Virus record (IMG/VR): IMGVR_UViG_3300045012_000018
Span: 1 to 47,188 of that record
From: a virus
Length of the DNA stretch: 47,188 nt
Strand: one strand, 5' to 3'
The position numbers were made by a program, and so were the translations under genes. Of the stretch, positions 1 to 7,339 are shown piece after piece. The notes beneath the pieces were generated by a model. It was not told the DNA's origin and made no database searches. It saw nothing but the letters and a program-made list of their open reading frames with translations. Positions within the stretch are counted from its first letter, which is position 1. Every line of letters begins with the position of its first letter.

Positions 1-127
1 CTGCAAACCATGCAAGCCTCCAGTAGTGTGGCCCTGGATTGTGATGGGGTTTCTGGGGGTGCCGTTTTTCAAGGTGTGGGACTTTTTGTTCCCGCCGAAG
101 GGATAGGATTTGGGGAGCGTTTTGGGA
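1..127. repeat. Left copy of the 127-bp terminal direct repeat
   Basis: Bases 1-127 are identical to 47062-47188. A length of exactly 127 equals a common assembler k-mer, so this is best read as the overlap of a circular contig and not as a biological terminal repeat. It carries the 3' part of the small membrane-protein gene whose full copy is at 47057-47167; that reading frame ends at base 106 here. Confidence 0.93.
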
Positions 128-160
128 TAAGAATTTCTGTGGGAAAGGTGAATATCGCAA

Positions 161-637
161 ATGGGGAATTCTCAAAGATGGGTTTTGACCGTAGTTATCG
201 CGTTTGTGGCTGTAGGCATAGGGTTCGGCGTATGGTTCGGATTATTACGTGACATCCACTGGTTTGACCGGGAAGTATCCCAAGAAGATCGCCATGCAGA
301 AATTGTTGGAGCCAGCCCTCTCCCAAAAGAACGCGTGCGATTAGTTATTAATCGTAGACATGAGGGATGTGCCGTTGCAGATCGGGCTGAAGTCGATGGA
401 GATAAGTTGTGGGTCTACTATCACAACGGCTGCCAATCAACAATCAGCGTCGGCTATGACAACGTAGTTGATGTGATTTACAAGGGGATAGCTCCTGACG
501 GTACAGTAGTGTCGTCGTCTTACGAACAGGCGAACTGGGGAACCCCGCTGGACCCGGGCCAGAAAATAGAATTCGCGCACACTTTCGAGGATGACCCGCG
601 CATCGCAACGATGGAGATAATACTCCGCACTCATTAA
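161..637 (+). CDS. Membrane-anchored hypothetical protein (158 aa)
   Basis: The protein has one N-terminal transmembrane helix at about residues 8-29 (WVLTVVIAFVAVGIGFGVWF), followed by a polar domain of about 125 residues with an IxxAPDGTxVSSSYEQ stretch. This suggests an anchored domain on the outer face of the inner membrane. The start ATG follows a purine-rich AAGGTGAAT stretch. It is one of many small membrane proteins in the rightward early block. I recognise no family, so no function is assigned. Confidence 0.7.
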   Translation: MGNSQRWVLTVVIAFVAVGIGFGVWFGLLRDIHWFDREVSQEDRHAEIVGASPLPKERVRLVINRRHEGCAVADRAEVDGDKLWVYYHNGCQSTISVGYDNVVDVIYKGIAPDGTVVSSSYEQANWGTPLDPGQKIEFAHTFEDDPRIATMEIILRTH

Positions 638-683
638 TCACGGTGTGTCCGGGCAGTGATGGGGGGATGGGGAGAGGAAGACA

Positions 684-1007
684 ATGAAGGTTGAAAATGT
701 TCCGACGCCAGAAGGTTTCGAACTTGGATTCGCACTCGCCAGATTCGTGGATAACGCCCCTCAGATTGCAGAGCGGTGCTGGACGTGCGCGTTCCGGCAA
801 GGTACCGATGCGAACGGTTCTCCGCAGACCACAATGGACGCTCTTAAGTGTGTGATGGAAGGCATCCCATTCTACTGCCACGAGATTGAGGATCGCAGCA
901 AACCGATGCGGTTGTGTGCTGGATATCTTGCTCTGCGAGCCGAATCGCCGACCAAGTTAACTATGCCGTGGCAGTTTTCTGATGAAACTGGGGAAGAAAA
1001 TGGCTGA
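684..1007 (+). CDS. Cys-rich conserved phage protein (107 aa)
   Basis: The start is supported by an AGAGGAAGAC ribosome-binding site just upstream. The protein shows the pattern CWTCAFRQGT, then GIPFYCHE and later LCAGY. Four to five Cys and one His in this spacing look like a structural metal site. I have an impression that similar proteins with this C-x2-C ... FYCH ... LCAGY layout occur in other phage genomes, but their function is unknown to me. It belongs to the large set of small Cys-rich early proteins in this genome. Confidence 0.75.
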   Translation: MKVENVPTPEGFELGFALARFVDNAPQIAERCWTCAFRQGTDANGSPQTTMDALKCVMEGIPFYCHEIEDRSKPMRLCAGYLALRAESPTKLTMPWQFSDETGEENG

Positions 1008-1037
1008 CCCCACACGCCGCGAGCTGGAGGGAAGGAA

Positions 1038-1262
1038 ATGAGCTACGACAGACACGACCGGGCAATGGATCGCTACATTACTGGCAATTGGGGCGAAGAT
1101 CAATTTCGCGGACAATGCGAGTGCGATCTGCCCGATGAAGAACACGTCACCGGAGATCAGTTTACGTGTAAGAAATGCGGCACAATCTGGGAGTTCGACG
1201 GGGTTGAGTGGAAAACAATCGGCCAGGTAGACGTTGAATCGGAGGCCCGCGATGCCGACTAA
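1038..1262 (+). CDS. Small zinc-ribbon protein (74 aa)
   Basis: The 74-aa protein has CECD near residue 28 and CKKCGTIWEF near residue 44, giving two Cys pairs as in a zinc ribbon. It begins MSYDR, and the 18-bp start region AAATGAGCTACGACAGAC recurs at the micro-ORF at 4956. A GGAGGGAAGGAA ribosome-binding region precedes the start. Its end overlaps the next small gene by 11 nt. It may bind nucleic acid or protein; the function is unknown. Confidence 0.7.
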   Translation: MSYDRHDRAMDRYITGNWGEDQFRGQCECDLPDEEHVTGDQFTCKKCGTIWEFDGVEWKTIGQVDVESEARDAD

Positions 1263-1350
1263 GTATCCCGAACTATACGAAATCGCATGGAAGTATCCCT
1301 TGGCTATGGCAATTGTTCTGACTCTTTCGAAGATTGCGGGGGTGAAATGA
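1252..1350 (+). CDS. Tiny membrane protein (32 aa)
   Basis: The short frame starts inside the end of the zinc-ribbon gene. Its stop overlaps the ATGATG start of the next gene (AAATGATG), so translation is probably coupled on both sides. The sequence contains one hydrophobic segment (YPLAMAIVLTLSKIAGVK). The overlaps are the main support; the coding call remains tentative because of its size. Confidence 0.5.
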   Translation: MPTKYPELYEIAWKYPLAMAIVLTLSKIAGVK

Positions 1351-1841
1351 TGAAGCGCGTATTCGTTTTGTTGCTGCTGTGCGGGATGGCGTGGGGGCAA
1401 ACGACTAAGACTGTCGCAGCATATGAATGCTTTAACACATACGACTCATCGGTGCATGTGTTCGCGGTGATCGACGGCAAGCTATACAGAAAGACGCATC
1501 CCTTGGTTGTCGGCGAATCGCTCGTAGATTGCCGCGATGATGCGGTGGCGACGACGATGGAAATCAATGCGCCAGAGCCGGAGGATGTCCCGGCGATCAC
1601 GATCCCAGGACAAGAGAAGCGCATACCAGTTCAAGTGCTCAGATCAATGTTCGGGATAAAGGATAAAACCACCGACGACGAGTTTTGCGAAACGTATGGT
1701 CCGGGCGTATTAGACGGAAAAGACTGCGTTAAGTGGGAAGAGGAACGCACAACCTGTGCCGACAAACTTCGTATCCTTGAGCACGACGAATCAGAACCCC
1801 CGCACTACTGGTGTAGGAAGCCCCAGACGGAATCGAAGTGA
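1347..1841 (+). CDS. Secreted Cys-rich protein with signal peptide (164 aa)
   Basis: The N-terminus MMKRVFVLLLLCGMAWGQ is a typical cleavable Sec signal peptide ending A-W-G-Q, followed by a polar Cys-containing domain (six further Cys). Double ATG codons follow a GGGGGTGAA site. The protein is predicted to act in the periplasm or outside the cell. The signal-peptide style (xGQ after a short h-region) matches those on the tailspike and fibre of this phage. No family is recognised. Confidence 0.75.
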   Translation: MMKRVFVLLLLCGMAWGQTTKTVAAYECFNTYDSSVHVFAVIDGKLYRKTHPLVVGESLVDCRDDAVATTMEINAPEPEDVPAITIPGQEKRIPVQVLRSMFGIKDKTTDDEFCETYGPGVLDGKDCVKWEEERTTCADKLRILEHDESEPPHYWCRKPQTESK

Positions 1842-1856
1842 GCCGGGAGGATTGGG

Positions 1857-2102
1857 ATGACGAGCAAGGACGATATACGCCGCTGGTTTAAGCAAGGCGT
1901 GGCCGATGGCGCAACGCACATGATCGTGGTCTGCGATACATACGATTACGATGATTACCCCGTCTATGTCGCTGCCGATCAGGATGTCCGGGAAGTCGAG
2001 AAAAAGCATTCGCTTTCGGCTATGCAGAAAGTGATGGAAGTCTACAACCTGTCGCTGCCAATGGACAATCAACTGGAAGCCAAGCGTGCGTTTAACTACT
2101 GA
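1857..2102 (+). CDS. Conserved hypothetical protein (81 aa)
   Basis: A GGGAGGATTGGG site precedes the ATG. The protein starts MTSKDDIRRWFKQGVADGA and contains THMIVVCDTYDYDDYP, an acidic, tyrosine-rich strand-forming segment. It is an ordinary small soluble phage protein. I see no catalytic motif and cannot assign a role. Confidence 0.7.
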   Translation: MTSKDDIRRWFKQGVADGATHMIVVCDTYDYDDYPVYVAADQDVREVEKKHSLSAMQKVMEVYNLSLPMDNQLEAKRAFNY

Positions 2103-2131
2103 GTGAGCATCTTCGCGTGGTGGAGGATTGG

Positions 2132-2713
2132 ATGGGCGAACAGGAAGTTTTGCTTTACGATGAATACGGACATGAGATCGAAGTTGCACCCGCCCCGCCT
2201 GTCTTCACTTGGAGATTCTTCATTCCTCTCCTTGTAGCGGGGATGGGTTTGATGTTCGCGGCTGGCCGTCAAACAAGGCTTGCCACCAGCACGACTGCAA
2301 TAGAGATACATGCCGGAGGAAGAGTGGTAACTGAGTTCGACTCTCCGGTTACCTATCAAGAGGCTAAAGTGCCGACAGACCATCCTCCCGCTCACGTAGA
2401 CGTAGACGGAGAGGAGTACACATTTCATTACACTCGCCGCAGCGAATTGCTCCAACATTTTGCCACGGCTCAAACCTGGGTCGATGACAAAATTATCTGG
2501 CTGCCGACTGATGAAGACGGAAGAACGATACGGGAAAGCGTGCTGCACGAATTGATGCATGTGGCGCTGCATAAATCCGGCGGAGAGTATGCTCATCCGA
2601 TTATGGCCGACAGCGGCGACGGGGAGCCGGTCATCAACCCCACAGCGAGGATGCTGCTGAACATCCTCAGAGACAACCCGGCATTAGTGCGCTGGATACA
2701 GAGAAAGAATTAA
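2132..2713 (+). CDS. Membrane-anchored HExxH zinc metalloprotease (193 aa)
   Basis: A single transmembrane helix lies at about residues 28-45 (FFIPLLVAGMGLMFAAG). It is followed by an outside domain ending in the zincin signature HELMHVALH (His139, Glu140, His143, third His147) and a later HPIMAD that could form a Met-turn. This predicts a small zinc peptidase facing the periplasm, or the cytoplasm if the orientation is reversed. I chose ATG 2132 because GGAGGATTGG lies at ideal distance; a GTG at 2117 is in frame but less likely. It sits among early membrane proteins, so remodelling of a host envelope protein is possible, but that is inference. Confidence 0.75.
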   Translation: MGEQEVLLYDEYGHEIEVAPAPPVFTWRFFIPLLVAGMGLMFAAGRQTRLATSTTAIEIHAGGRVVTEFDSPVTYQEAKVPTDHPPAHVDVDGEEYTFHYTRRSELLQHFATAQTWVDDKIIWLPTDEDGRTIRESVLHELMHVALHKSGGEYAHPIMADSGDGEPVINPTARMLLNILRDNPALVRWIQRKN

Positions 2714-2752
2714 TCCGCCGATCCATTCCGCAAGCAAGGGAGGTAAAACAGA

Positions 2753-3034
2753 GTGAGAAAGATTGATGGGAAATTCAGCACTGATGGAGTTAGCATTTTC
2801 AATACAGTGAGCGGCGAATTGGTTCCAGAAGATGAGCCTTTGTTTCTTTTGCGTGCGCGAGATGTACACGCGCTGGCCGCGATTGATGCATACCAGTTTG
2901 CGGTAGAGAAAGACTGCAATGAACTCCATCGCGCCGGGATCAAGCAACTACGGTCGAAGTTCAAAGCATTTGCTTCGTCAAACCCGGACCGAATGAAGCA
3001 GCCGGGGATCACTCGACACCTGAAACTGGAATAG
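2753..3034 (+). CDS. Hypothetical protein (93 aa)
   Basis: It starts with GTG after a GGGAGG site 9 nt upstream. The C-terminal half is helical and basic (HRAGIKQLRSKFKAFA), and the N-terminal half is acidic. There is no recognisable domain. It may bind nucleic acid through its basic helix, but that is only a composition-based guess. Confidence 0.6.
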   Translation: MRKIDGKFSTDGVSIFNTVSGELVPEDEPLFLLRARDVHALAAIDAYQFAVEKDCNELHRAGIKQLRSKFKAFASSNPDRMKQPGITRHLKLE

Positions 3035-3107
3035 TCGATATGAGCGGGACAAAATCGGTGATGCGTAGACCTCTACCCGAACCCTTCCGCAGGATTGGAG
3101 GAAAGTT

Positions 3108-3419
3108 GTGCTTGTGCGTCTATTTTGGATGTTAGTTGGGCATGCGGTTGCTGATTATCCGTTGCAGGGAGATTTTCTGGCAAAGGCCAAGGATTATCAG
3201 CATCCCATAAAGGGGATCGACTGGTGGATTGCTATGTCGGCTCATTGCGCAATTCACGCCGGAGTAGTAATGCTAGTCACTCACAATCCTGTATTTGCAG
3301 CATTGGAGTTCATACTGCATTTTGTGTTCGATGTTTTCAAGTGTGCTGGCTTCACTAACTTCCGCACAGATCAAGCGCTGCATGTTATTTGTAAAATAGT
3401 GTGGGCGGTGCTGCCGTGA
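3108..3419 (+). CDS. DUF3307-like integral membrane protein (103 aa)
   Basis: The pattern GHAVADYPLQGDFLAKAKD at the N-terminus, two His-containing hydrophobic helices (MSAHCAIHAGVVMLV, LEFILHFVFDVFKCAG) and the end TDQALHVICKIVWAVL match my recollection of the phage-associated DUF3307 family, whose function is unknown to me. GTG 3108 is preceded by GGAGGAAAGTT. Its TGA stop overlaps the GTG start of the next small membrane protein (GTGA). Confidence 0.8.
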   Translation: MLVRLFWMLVGHAVADYPLQGDFLAKAKDYQHPIKGIDWWIAMSAHCAIHAGVVMLVTHNPVFAALEFILHFVFDVFKCAGFTNFRTDQALHVICKIVWAVLP

Positions 3420-3532
3420 GACGGCGAATTTCGGAACCCTTCCGCACCCTGATCTGGGTCATTCCGGTGGCCGGAGGGATGGTGTTTGTGATGTGGTGGG
3501 CGCTGAATAATGCCTGGGGAGGATTGTGGTGA
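3416..3532 (+). CDS. Tiny single-pass membrane protein (38 aa)
   Basis: GTG at 3416 overlaps the stop of the upstream gene, and the stop TGA overlaps the start of the next gene. The sequence MRRRISEPFR is followed by a hydrophobic helix (TLIWVIPVAGGMVFVMWWAL), giving a positive-inside single-pass membrane protein. The double overlap and clear topology support it despite the small size. Confidence 0.6.
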   Translation: MRRRISEPFRTLIWVIPVAGGMVFVMWWALNNAWGGLW

Positions 3533-3720
3533 AGAATAAAAAGCAGGAAGACGAAATAGCTGTATCGCAAAGCTTTTACTTTGTATTTCAAGTAGAAGCA
3601 CAGACATACACGTTTAACATAGCCGCCCGTAATAGAGCGGAGGCTGAGGGTACGTTGACCCGTCAGTTGCACGCAATCGTAGAGTTTTTGAAGTCGAATG
3701 GGGCGGCAGGCGGTGAGTGA
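3526..3720 (+). CDS. Hypothetical protein (64 aa)
   Basis: Tandem GTG codons (3526, 3529) follow GGGGAGGATT. After a lysine-rich start the protein contains FYFVFQVEAQTYTFNIAA, which looks like a beta-hairpin domain, then a helix (ALTRQ-type, HAIVEFLKS). It overlaps the upstream membrane protein by 7 nt. No family recognised. Confidence 0.6.
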   Translation: MVKNKKQEDEIAVSQSFYFVFQVEAQTYTFNIAARNRAEAEGTLTRQLHAIVEFLKSNGAAGGE

Positions 3721-3748
3721 GGCGATTTCGGGAAGGTGAGGAGGAACG

Positions 3749-4546
3749 ATGGCGGAAGTGAAGATTGAAGAGTGGATGCGGAAAGCCGCACAGAGATTGC
3801 GAACGCTATATGGCACAGTGATTATGGAGGCTCCTGAGTACTTGCCTTCCGTAGAAGACGGCATTGCTGAGATCGCCCGCGCTTACGCTGAGTCAGGGCA
3901 GCAGAATTACGAAGCATGGATCGCATCGCTGCCAAAGTGTCTCGGAGATGAGATCGGATGTGAAGGCAATCTAGTTGGAATGCCGCATGAGGAAGCCTGT
4001 CCTATGTTCGGCAAACAGTTCGCAACTATGCGAGACGCATTTGAGGCTGGACGGCGGGCTGAGTCAGGGCAGGATGAGTATCGGCGAGGGATACAGGACG
4101 CTAAAGGCGACTGTTTCCAGTGTGAACAGGCAGACCTGAAACCATCCAGCGTGTCTTTAACTGGATTAGTAAATGGAGAACCATACACTGTTCAAATTAA
4201 CGGGCTGCGATGCCCGAACTGCGACTATCAGACAATTGAAGGAAGCGATACGCCGCATTTTAGGAAATTGTTAACAGAAGAATATAAACGCACTCACAAG
4301 GCTGAGCGCTCCCCGTATAATTCAGAACGAGATGAGTATCGGCGAGGATGGAAAGCTGCCAAGGAAGCAGCACGAGCGGTTTCTTCAGCTAAGTACACGG
4401 TTGTCTTTAAGTTGCGACAATTCGCTCCTAACGAAGTCTCGCGCCAAGAGCTTGAGGTAAGTGGAAGGTTTATCAGTGAAGTAGAAGCCGAAATCGGAGC
4501 ACTTGAACCGGATGAGCACTACCGTGTTGGCCAAGAGGAAAAATGA
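3749..4546 (+). CDS. Modular early protein with internal zinc-ribbon domain (265 aa)
   Basis: The first about 110 residues are helical. A central segment (about 125-180) has C-x2-C and, after a beta stretch (GEPYTVQINGL), C-P-N-C, then DTPHFRKLLTEEYKRTH. This resembles the YgiT/MqsA-type zinc finger seen in some antitoxins, although no toxin gene is adjacent. Short repeats occur within the protein: AESGQ twice and DEYRRG twice, encoded by 15-17 bp identical DNA, suggesting internal duplication. The C-terminal part is a beta/alpha domain. It has a GAGGAGGAACG ribosome-binding site and overlaps the next gene by ATGA. Confidence 0.7.
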   Translation: MAEVKIEEWMRKAAQRLRTLYGTVIMEAPEYLPSVEDGIAEIARAYAESGQQNYEAWIASLPKCLGDEIGCEGNLVGMPHEEACPMFGKQFATMRDAFEAGRRAESGQDEYRRGIQDAKGDCFQCEQADLKPSSVSLTGLVNGEPYTVQINGLRCPNCDYQTIEGSDTPHFRKLLTEEYKRTHKAERSPYNSERDEYRRGWKAAKEAARAVSSAKYTVVFKLRQFAPNEVSRQELEVSGRFISEVEAEIGALEPDEHYRVGQEEK

Positions 4547-4692
4547 CAATCTGGGAAGCAATGGCTGGGATCGCAATTCCAGGGTTGGCGGCTTTTCTGA
4601 TTGTTGGCGCGGCAGCGATACTTTCAGCGGTAAGGGTAGCGCGAGACGCAGGATTAAAAAACGCGGGCCAAGAGGAAGGACAACCGAAATGA
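4543..4692 (+). CDS. Small single-pass membrane protein (49 aa)
   Basis: The ATG overlaps the upstream stop (ATGA) and its own stop overlaps the next ATG (ATGA). The N-terminal helix IAIPGLAAFLIVGAAAILSA is followed by a short charged tail, as in small phage membrane peptides. The overlaps strongly suggest genuine translation. Confidence 0.65.
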   Translation: MTIWEAMAGIAIPGLAAFLIVGAAAILSAVRVARDAGLKNAGQEEGQPK

Positions 4693-4952
4693 AACCAGGA
4701 CTGACAACGACGATCAGGGAACTACTGGCTGAGTACGATGACGGTACGTATATAACAGTAAGATCGGAAAAGGCGAAATCAATCTTCGAGCGTCTTCGCT
4801 CCGAGTTCAACATCGAAACGGGGAACTCAGGGACGGTCGATATTCCGGTCACGGATGGGATCAGCCAGTTGTGCCAGCGGGAGAACTGTGAGGCATGCAG
4901 AATGCCACAGTGTACGCATGCTTGCCATCTGTATTCCAGTGAGGGACGGTGA
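4689..4952 (+). CDS. Hypothetical protein with C-terminal Cys cluster (87 aa)
   Basis: It is translationally coupled to the upstream membrane protein. The N-terminal two thirds look like a small alpha/beta domain (LLAEYDDGTYITVRSEKAKS). The end carries a compact cluster, CQRENCEACRMPQCTHACH, with five Cys and one or two His that could hold one or two zinc ions. No family recognised. Confidence 0.7.
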   Translation: MKPGLTTTIRELLAEYDDGTYITVRSEKAKSIFERLRSEFNIETGNSGTVDIPVTDGISQLCQRENCEACRMPQCTHACHLYSSEGR

Positions 4953-4955
4953 GAA

Positions 4956-5012
4956 ATGAGCTACGACAGACTGCTTGTATCGCTGAATCAGATCGAGAAC
5001 AAGCCGAATTGA
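4956..5012 (+). CDS. Micro-ORF (18 aa), possible remnant
   Basis: It reads MSYDRLLVSLNQIENKPN. The first 18 bp repeat the start region of the zinc-ribbon gene at 1038. It could be a leader peptide or the relic of a duplicated gene start. Evidence is limited to the repeat and an upstream GAGGGACGGTGAG. Confidence 0.3.
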   Translation: MSYDRLLVSLNQIENKPN

Positions 5013-5057
5013 TATGCCGATGTAGTGGAGGGCTTATAGAAGTCTGGGAGATCGAGA

Positions 5058-5276
5058 ATGCCTAAACCGATGAGCACTGAATCGAGGGGCGCACAGCTGG
5101 AACAAACACGGACCGATGGAATTGAACTCAAGCGCGGCCCGTGTGTTTGTGGCGCTGCTTTCGAAGACCACAAAGGTGGATATTGTCCCAACCAACTTCA
5201 ATACACAGGCATTTGCTGGGGGTGGCAATGTAATGGACGATGCGGCTTCAAATGCTGCCCATCAGGAAGGAACTGA
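5058..5276 (+). CDS. Cys-rich zinc-binding protein (72 aa)
   Basis: Start ATG follows GGGAGATCGAGA. The C-terminal half has CVCG, then GYCP, then CNGRCGFKCC, a Cys-rich arrangement able to bind two metal ions. The N-terminal 25 residues are polar and probably flexible. It ends 4 nt before the next ATG. Function unknown. Confidence 0.65.
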   Translation: MPKPMSTESRGAQLEQTRTDGIELKRGPCVCGAAFEDHKGGYCPNQLQYTGICWGWQCNGRCGFKCCPSGRN

Positions 5277-5280
5277 CCCG

Positions 5281-5946
5281 ATGAGCCATGAAACAGCGCC
5301 ACGCTGCCCAACATGCAGTGGGACTCACAAAGAACCTCTCATGTTGACGAACAACCTGACAACTGCATACGTAGCATGCCCGAATTCGTTCCATGCGAGC
5401 GCCGTGCCCGAATCAACTGCCGGGGAGCCAGATGGAGTTATCACAACGCTGGCATCCGCACTTCAATCTGAATTAGGTGATTGCTCATCGCTGGCACAAG
5501 AACTTCGAACTATAGTGGCTGCTCTAAGAGCAAGCTATAACGCAGGGGCGCGGGCCGGGGTGCATCCTTCTCTCGGCGAAGCCGCTCAGCCTCCATTTTG
5601 GTCTGCCGAAGCCGAGAAGAAGATGGAAGATGCATTAGCTAAGATGAATCCCGATCACAGCGCTACCTACTATGATGGCTTTCGTGAGGGATGGGGACTA
5701 GCCCGTGCACCGAAGATAGAACCTGACGCGCCGCAGCCGGGGACTTGGTTCTCATTCGAGGAACGCACTCAGGTCCTGCGCTACTTGGCAATGAATTCGC
5801 AGGGAGGGACATGGCCGATTGACTGGAATGCCGAGATCGTTAAGCGGGTGTTAGAGAAAATACAGCCAAGGACATATTCCACTGTTTCTGGTATTAGCGA
5901 CGTGCCGCAGCCGCGCTCCGCGAATGCGGCGGAGGAGAAAACATGA
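5281..5946 (+). CDS. Hypothetical modular protein (221 aa)
   Basis: I chose ATG 5281, just after the previous stop, since upstream in-frame residues belong to the shadow of the Cys-rich gene. The N-terminus has CPTCSG and a later AYVACPN, a possible zinc site. The middle is helical. A YYDGFREGWGLAR segment resembles the DEYRRGW motif of the 265-aa protein. It overlaps the next gene by 4 nt (ACATGA). Confidence 0.65.
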   Translation: MSHETAPRCPTCSGTHKEPLMLTNNLTTAYVACPNSFHASAVPESTAGEPDGVITTLASALQSELGDCSSLAQELRTIVAALRASYNAGARAGVHPSLGEAAQPPFWSAEAEKKMEDALAKMNPDHSATYYDGFREGWGLARAPKIEPDAPQPGTWFSFEERTQVLRYLAMNSQGGTWPIDWNAEIVKRVLEKIQPRTYSTVSGISDVPQPRSANAAEEKT

Positions 5947-6224
5947 TCCGCGTAAAAGCTACTGTGCCGTGGCCCGACCATGGAGAAAGCAGTCCAAACA
6001 CGACGTACTCGGCAGATAGACTGCGCGAGAAAGGCATCACGGGGGAACCGTCAGATACGTACCCAGTAGTTTTTACTCTAGGAAGCCCGGCTGCGCCGTC
6101 TCGCATTTGGACCTGCGGGACAGATATAGTCTGGCCCGTGCTTGAAATTAATGGCCGCGCGATAGAGGCCGTAAACGGCACTAGGCCATACGTCTGCCGT
6201 CATGAAATAGAAGCTGGAGACTAG
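5943..6224 (+). CDS. Hypothetical protein (93 aa)
   Basis: It overlaps the stop of the upstream gene (ATGA). It is a mainly beta protein with RIWTCGTDIVWPVLEINGR. No membrane segment or catalytic motif is visible. Part of the last gene pair of the rightward early block. Confidence 0.6.
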   Translation: MIRVKATVPWPDHGESSPNTTYSADRLREKGITGEPSDTYPVVFTLGSPAAPSRIWTCGTDIVWPVLEINGRAIEAVNGTRPYVCRHEIEAGD

Positions 6225-6239
6225 GAAGGGAGTATCCCA

Positions 6240-6473
6240 ATGACCGCGTATAGTACGCGAAGCGATGAAGCCAAAGTAGTCTACGCCGCAGAAGGAACGC
6301 TGATTCTATGCGTCTCCGGCCTGTGGTCTGACGCCAGAACCGAAGAATTCGCCCGCCGCAATGTTAAGTCCTATGGCGAGGAAGTGAACTGGCGCTGCAT
6401 TCCGGCACATGCCAGAACGGTGTGCCGCACATGGTTCGATAAGAGCCGGGAGCACGTTACACTGGAGGCATGA
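6240..6473 (+). CDS. Hypothetical protein (77 aa), last gene of the early block
   Basis: GGAAGGGAGTATCCCA precedes the ATG. The protein is a small basic alpha/beta chain with two Cys (WRCIPA, TVCRTWFDK). The stop codon is followed within a few bases by a hairpin that closes this block against the converging late block. Confidence 0.6.
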   Translation: MTAYSTRSDEAKVVYAAEGTLILCVSGLWSDARTEEFARRNVKSYGEEVNWRCIPAHARTVCRTWFDKSREHVTLEA

Positions 6474-6500
6474 AAAAGCCGACCTCTTAAAGATCGGCTT
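6473..6500 (-). terminator. Intrinsic terminator of the leftward late block
   Basis: A hairpin (AAGCCGA ... TCGGCTT with inner CT/AG pairs and a short loop, 6476-6500) lies between converging genes. Read on the minus strand it is followed directly by five Ts (6473-6477), the classic rho-independent layout. It therefore terminates late transcription after the lipoprotein gene. On the plus strand it lacks a U-tract and would be weak. Confidence 0.8.
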
Positions 6501-6547
6501 CCCCGGTCCCAACCTCCACTCACGCCTTTCAGCGTAAGACCGTTAAA

Positions 6548-7156
6548 TCACTTGATCCAGTTTTTGTACTGCGCTCCGAACGCACCAGCCTTGGCATTGT
6601 AGTCCTTGCTGAATTGCTTGGCAGACTTCAATTTGGCGACTGCTTCAGGATGTGCCGCCAGCGCTTTCATCACATCTGCCGGAGTGATGGCTCCCTTGAC
6701 CACAGGAATCAGATTGAGCAACGCCTCGAACTCATCCGATACTTCGGTCACGATGGCGGTGATTTTGGCCTGCAACGCGCTATTTTCCACTTTCAGCGTC
6801 GGCAGGATGGTTTTAAGGTTGGCAGTGATGGTATTCAATGCCGTTTCGATCTGGGTCAGTATTCCCGGCTGCGCGGCAGCTTCCGCTGTGTTGTATTGAT
6901 TGATGAGCGGCGTGACTACATTCTCCAGATCGTTTTGGGCCCGCGTTCCCCATGCCTGCACTGCGGTGATGACGGACGGAGACAGGCCGACCGCACCTAG
7001 ACCGGACAGGATCACGAGCACGCCTTCCACGGCAGGCACGAGTGCACCGATGATGGAAGACGCCTCCTGGACCCACGAAGTCGAGCAGGCCACTAGGAAA
7101 ACGAGCAGGTTGAACAAGGCAAGCAGGGCGATGAAACGGCGAGTGTTGAATGTCAT
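6548..7156 (-). CDS. Lipoprotein, last gene of the late block (202 aa)
   Basis: The N-terminus MTFNTRRFIALLALFNLLVF is followed by LVACSTS, a lipobox with Cys24, so the mature protein is predicted to be lipid-anchored. The rest is a long helical, Ala-rich domain ending ALGAQYKNWIK-like. GGAGG lies 5 nt before the ATG. Its position next to holin-like proteins suggests an envelope or lysis role (for example an outer-membrane spanin partner), although it is longer than usual o-spanins. No family recognised. Confidence 0.7.
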   Translation of the reverse strand: MTFNTRRFIALLALFNLLVFLVACSTSWVQEASSIIGALVPAVEGVLVILSGLGAVGLSPSVITAVQAWGTRAQNDLENVVTPLINQYNTAEAAAQPGILTQIETALNTITANLKTILPTLKVENSALQAKITAIVTEVSDEFEALLNLIPVVKGAITPADVMKALAAHPEAVAKLKSAKQFSKDYNAKAGAFGAQYKNWIK

Positions 7157-7176
7157 TCATTCCTCCGAAGCAAATC

Positions 7177-7335
7177 TTAGCACAGCTTTTTAAGCTTCTC
7201 CTTCAATTTGTCGATCAGGTCTTGAATAGCCTCGTCCAACTGTCCGTTAATGCGGTCCTCTAATAGTGCAATGCGCTCCCTGATTTCTTCAGCCGTCTGT
7301 GGCTCTGGGAGAACTCTGAGTAGAGGATTCGGCAT
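7177..7335 (-). CDS. Small coiled-coil protein (52 aa)
   Basis: Begins MPNPLLRVLPEP and continues as a highly charged heptad helix (EEIRERIALLEDRINGQL, then IDKLKEKLKKL). It sits between the coiled-coil/TM protein and the lipoprotein, and may pair with one of them. The start has only a weak ribosome-binding site, so coupling to the upstream stop (5 nt away) is likely. Confidence 0.55.
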   Translation of the reverse strand: MPNPLLRVLPEPQTAEEIRERIALLEDRINGQLDEAIQDLIDKLKEKLKKLC

Positions 7336-7339
7336 CTCA

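Noticed and set aside
10-252. Open frame across the left end
   Set aside because: It overlaps the duplicated small membrane gene and the start of the gene at 161 in another frame, has Gly/Val/Arg-rich shadow composition and no ribosome-binding site.
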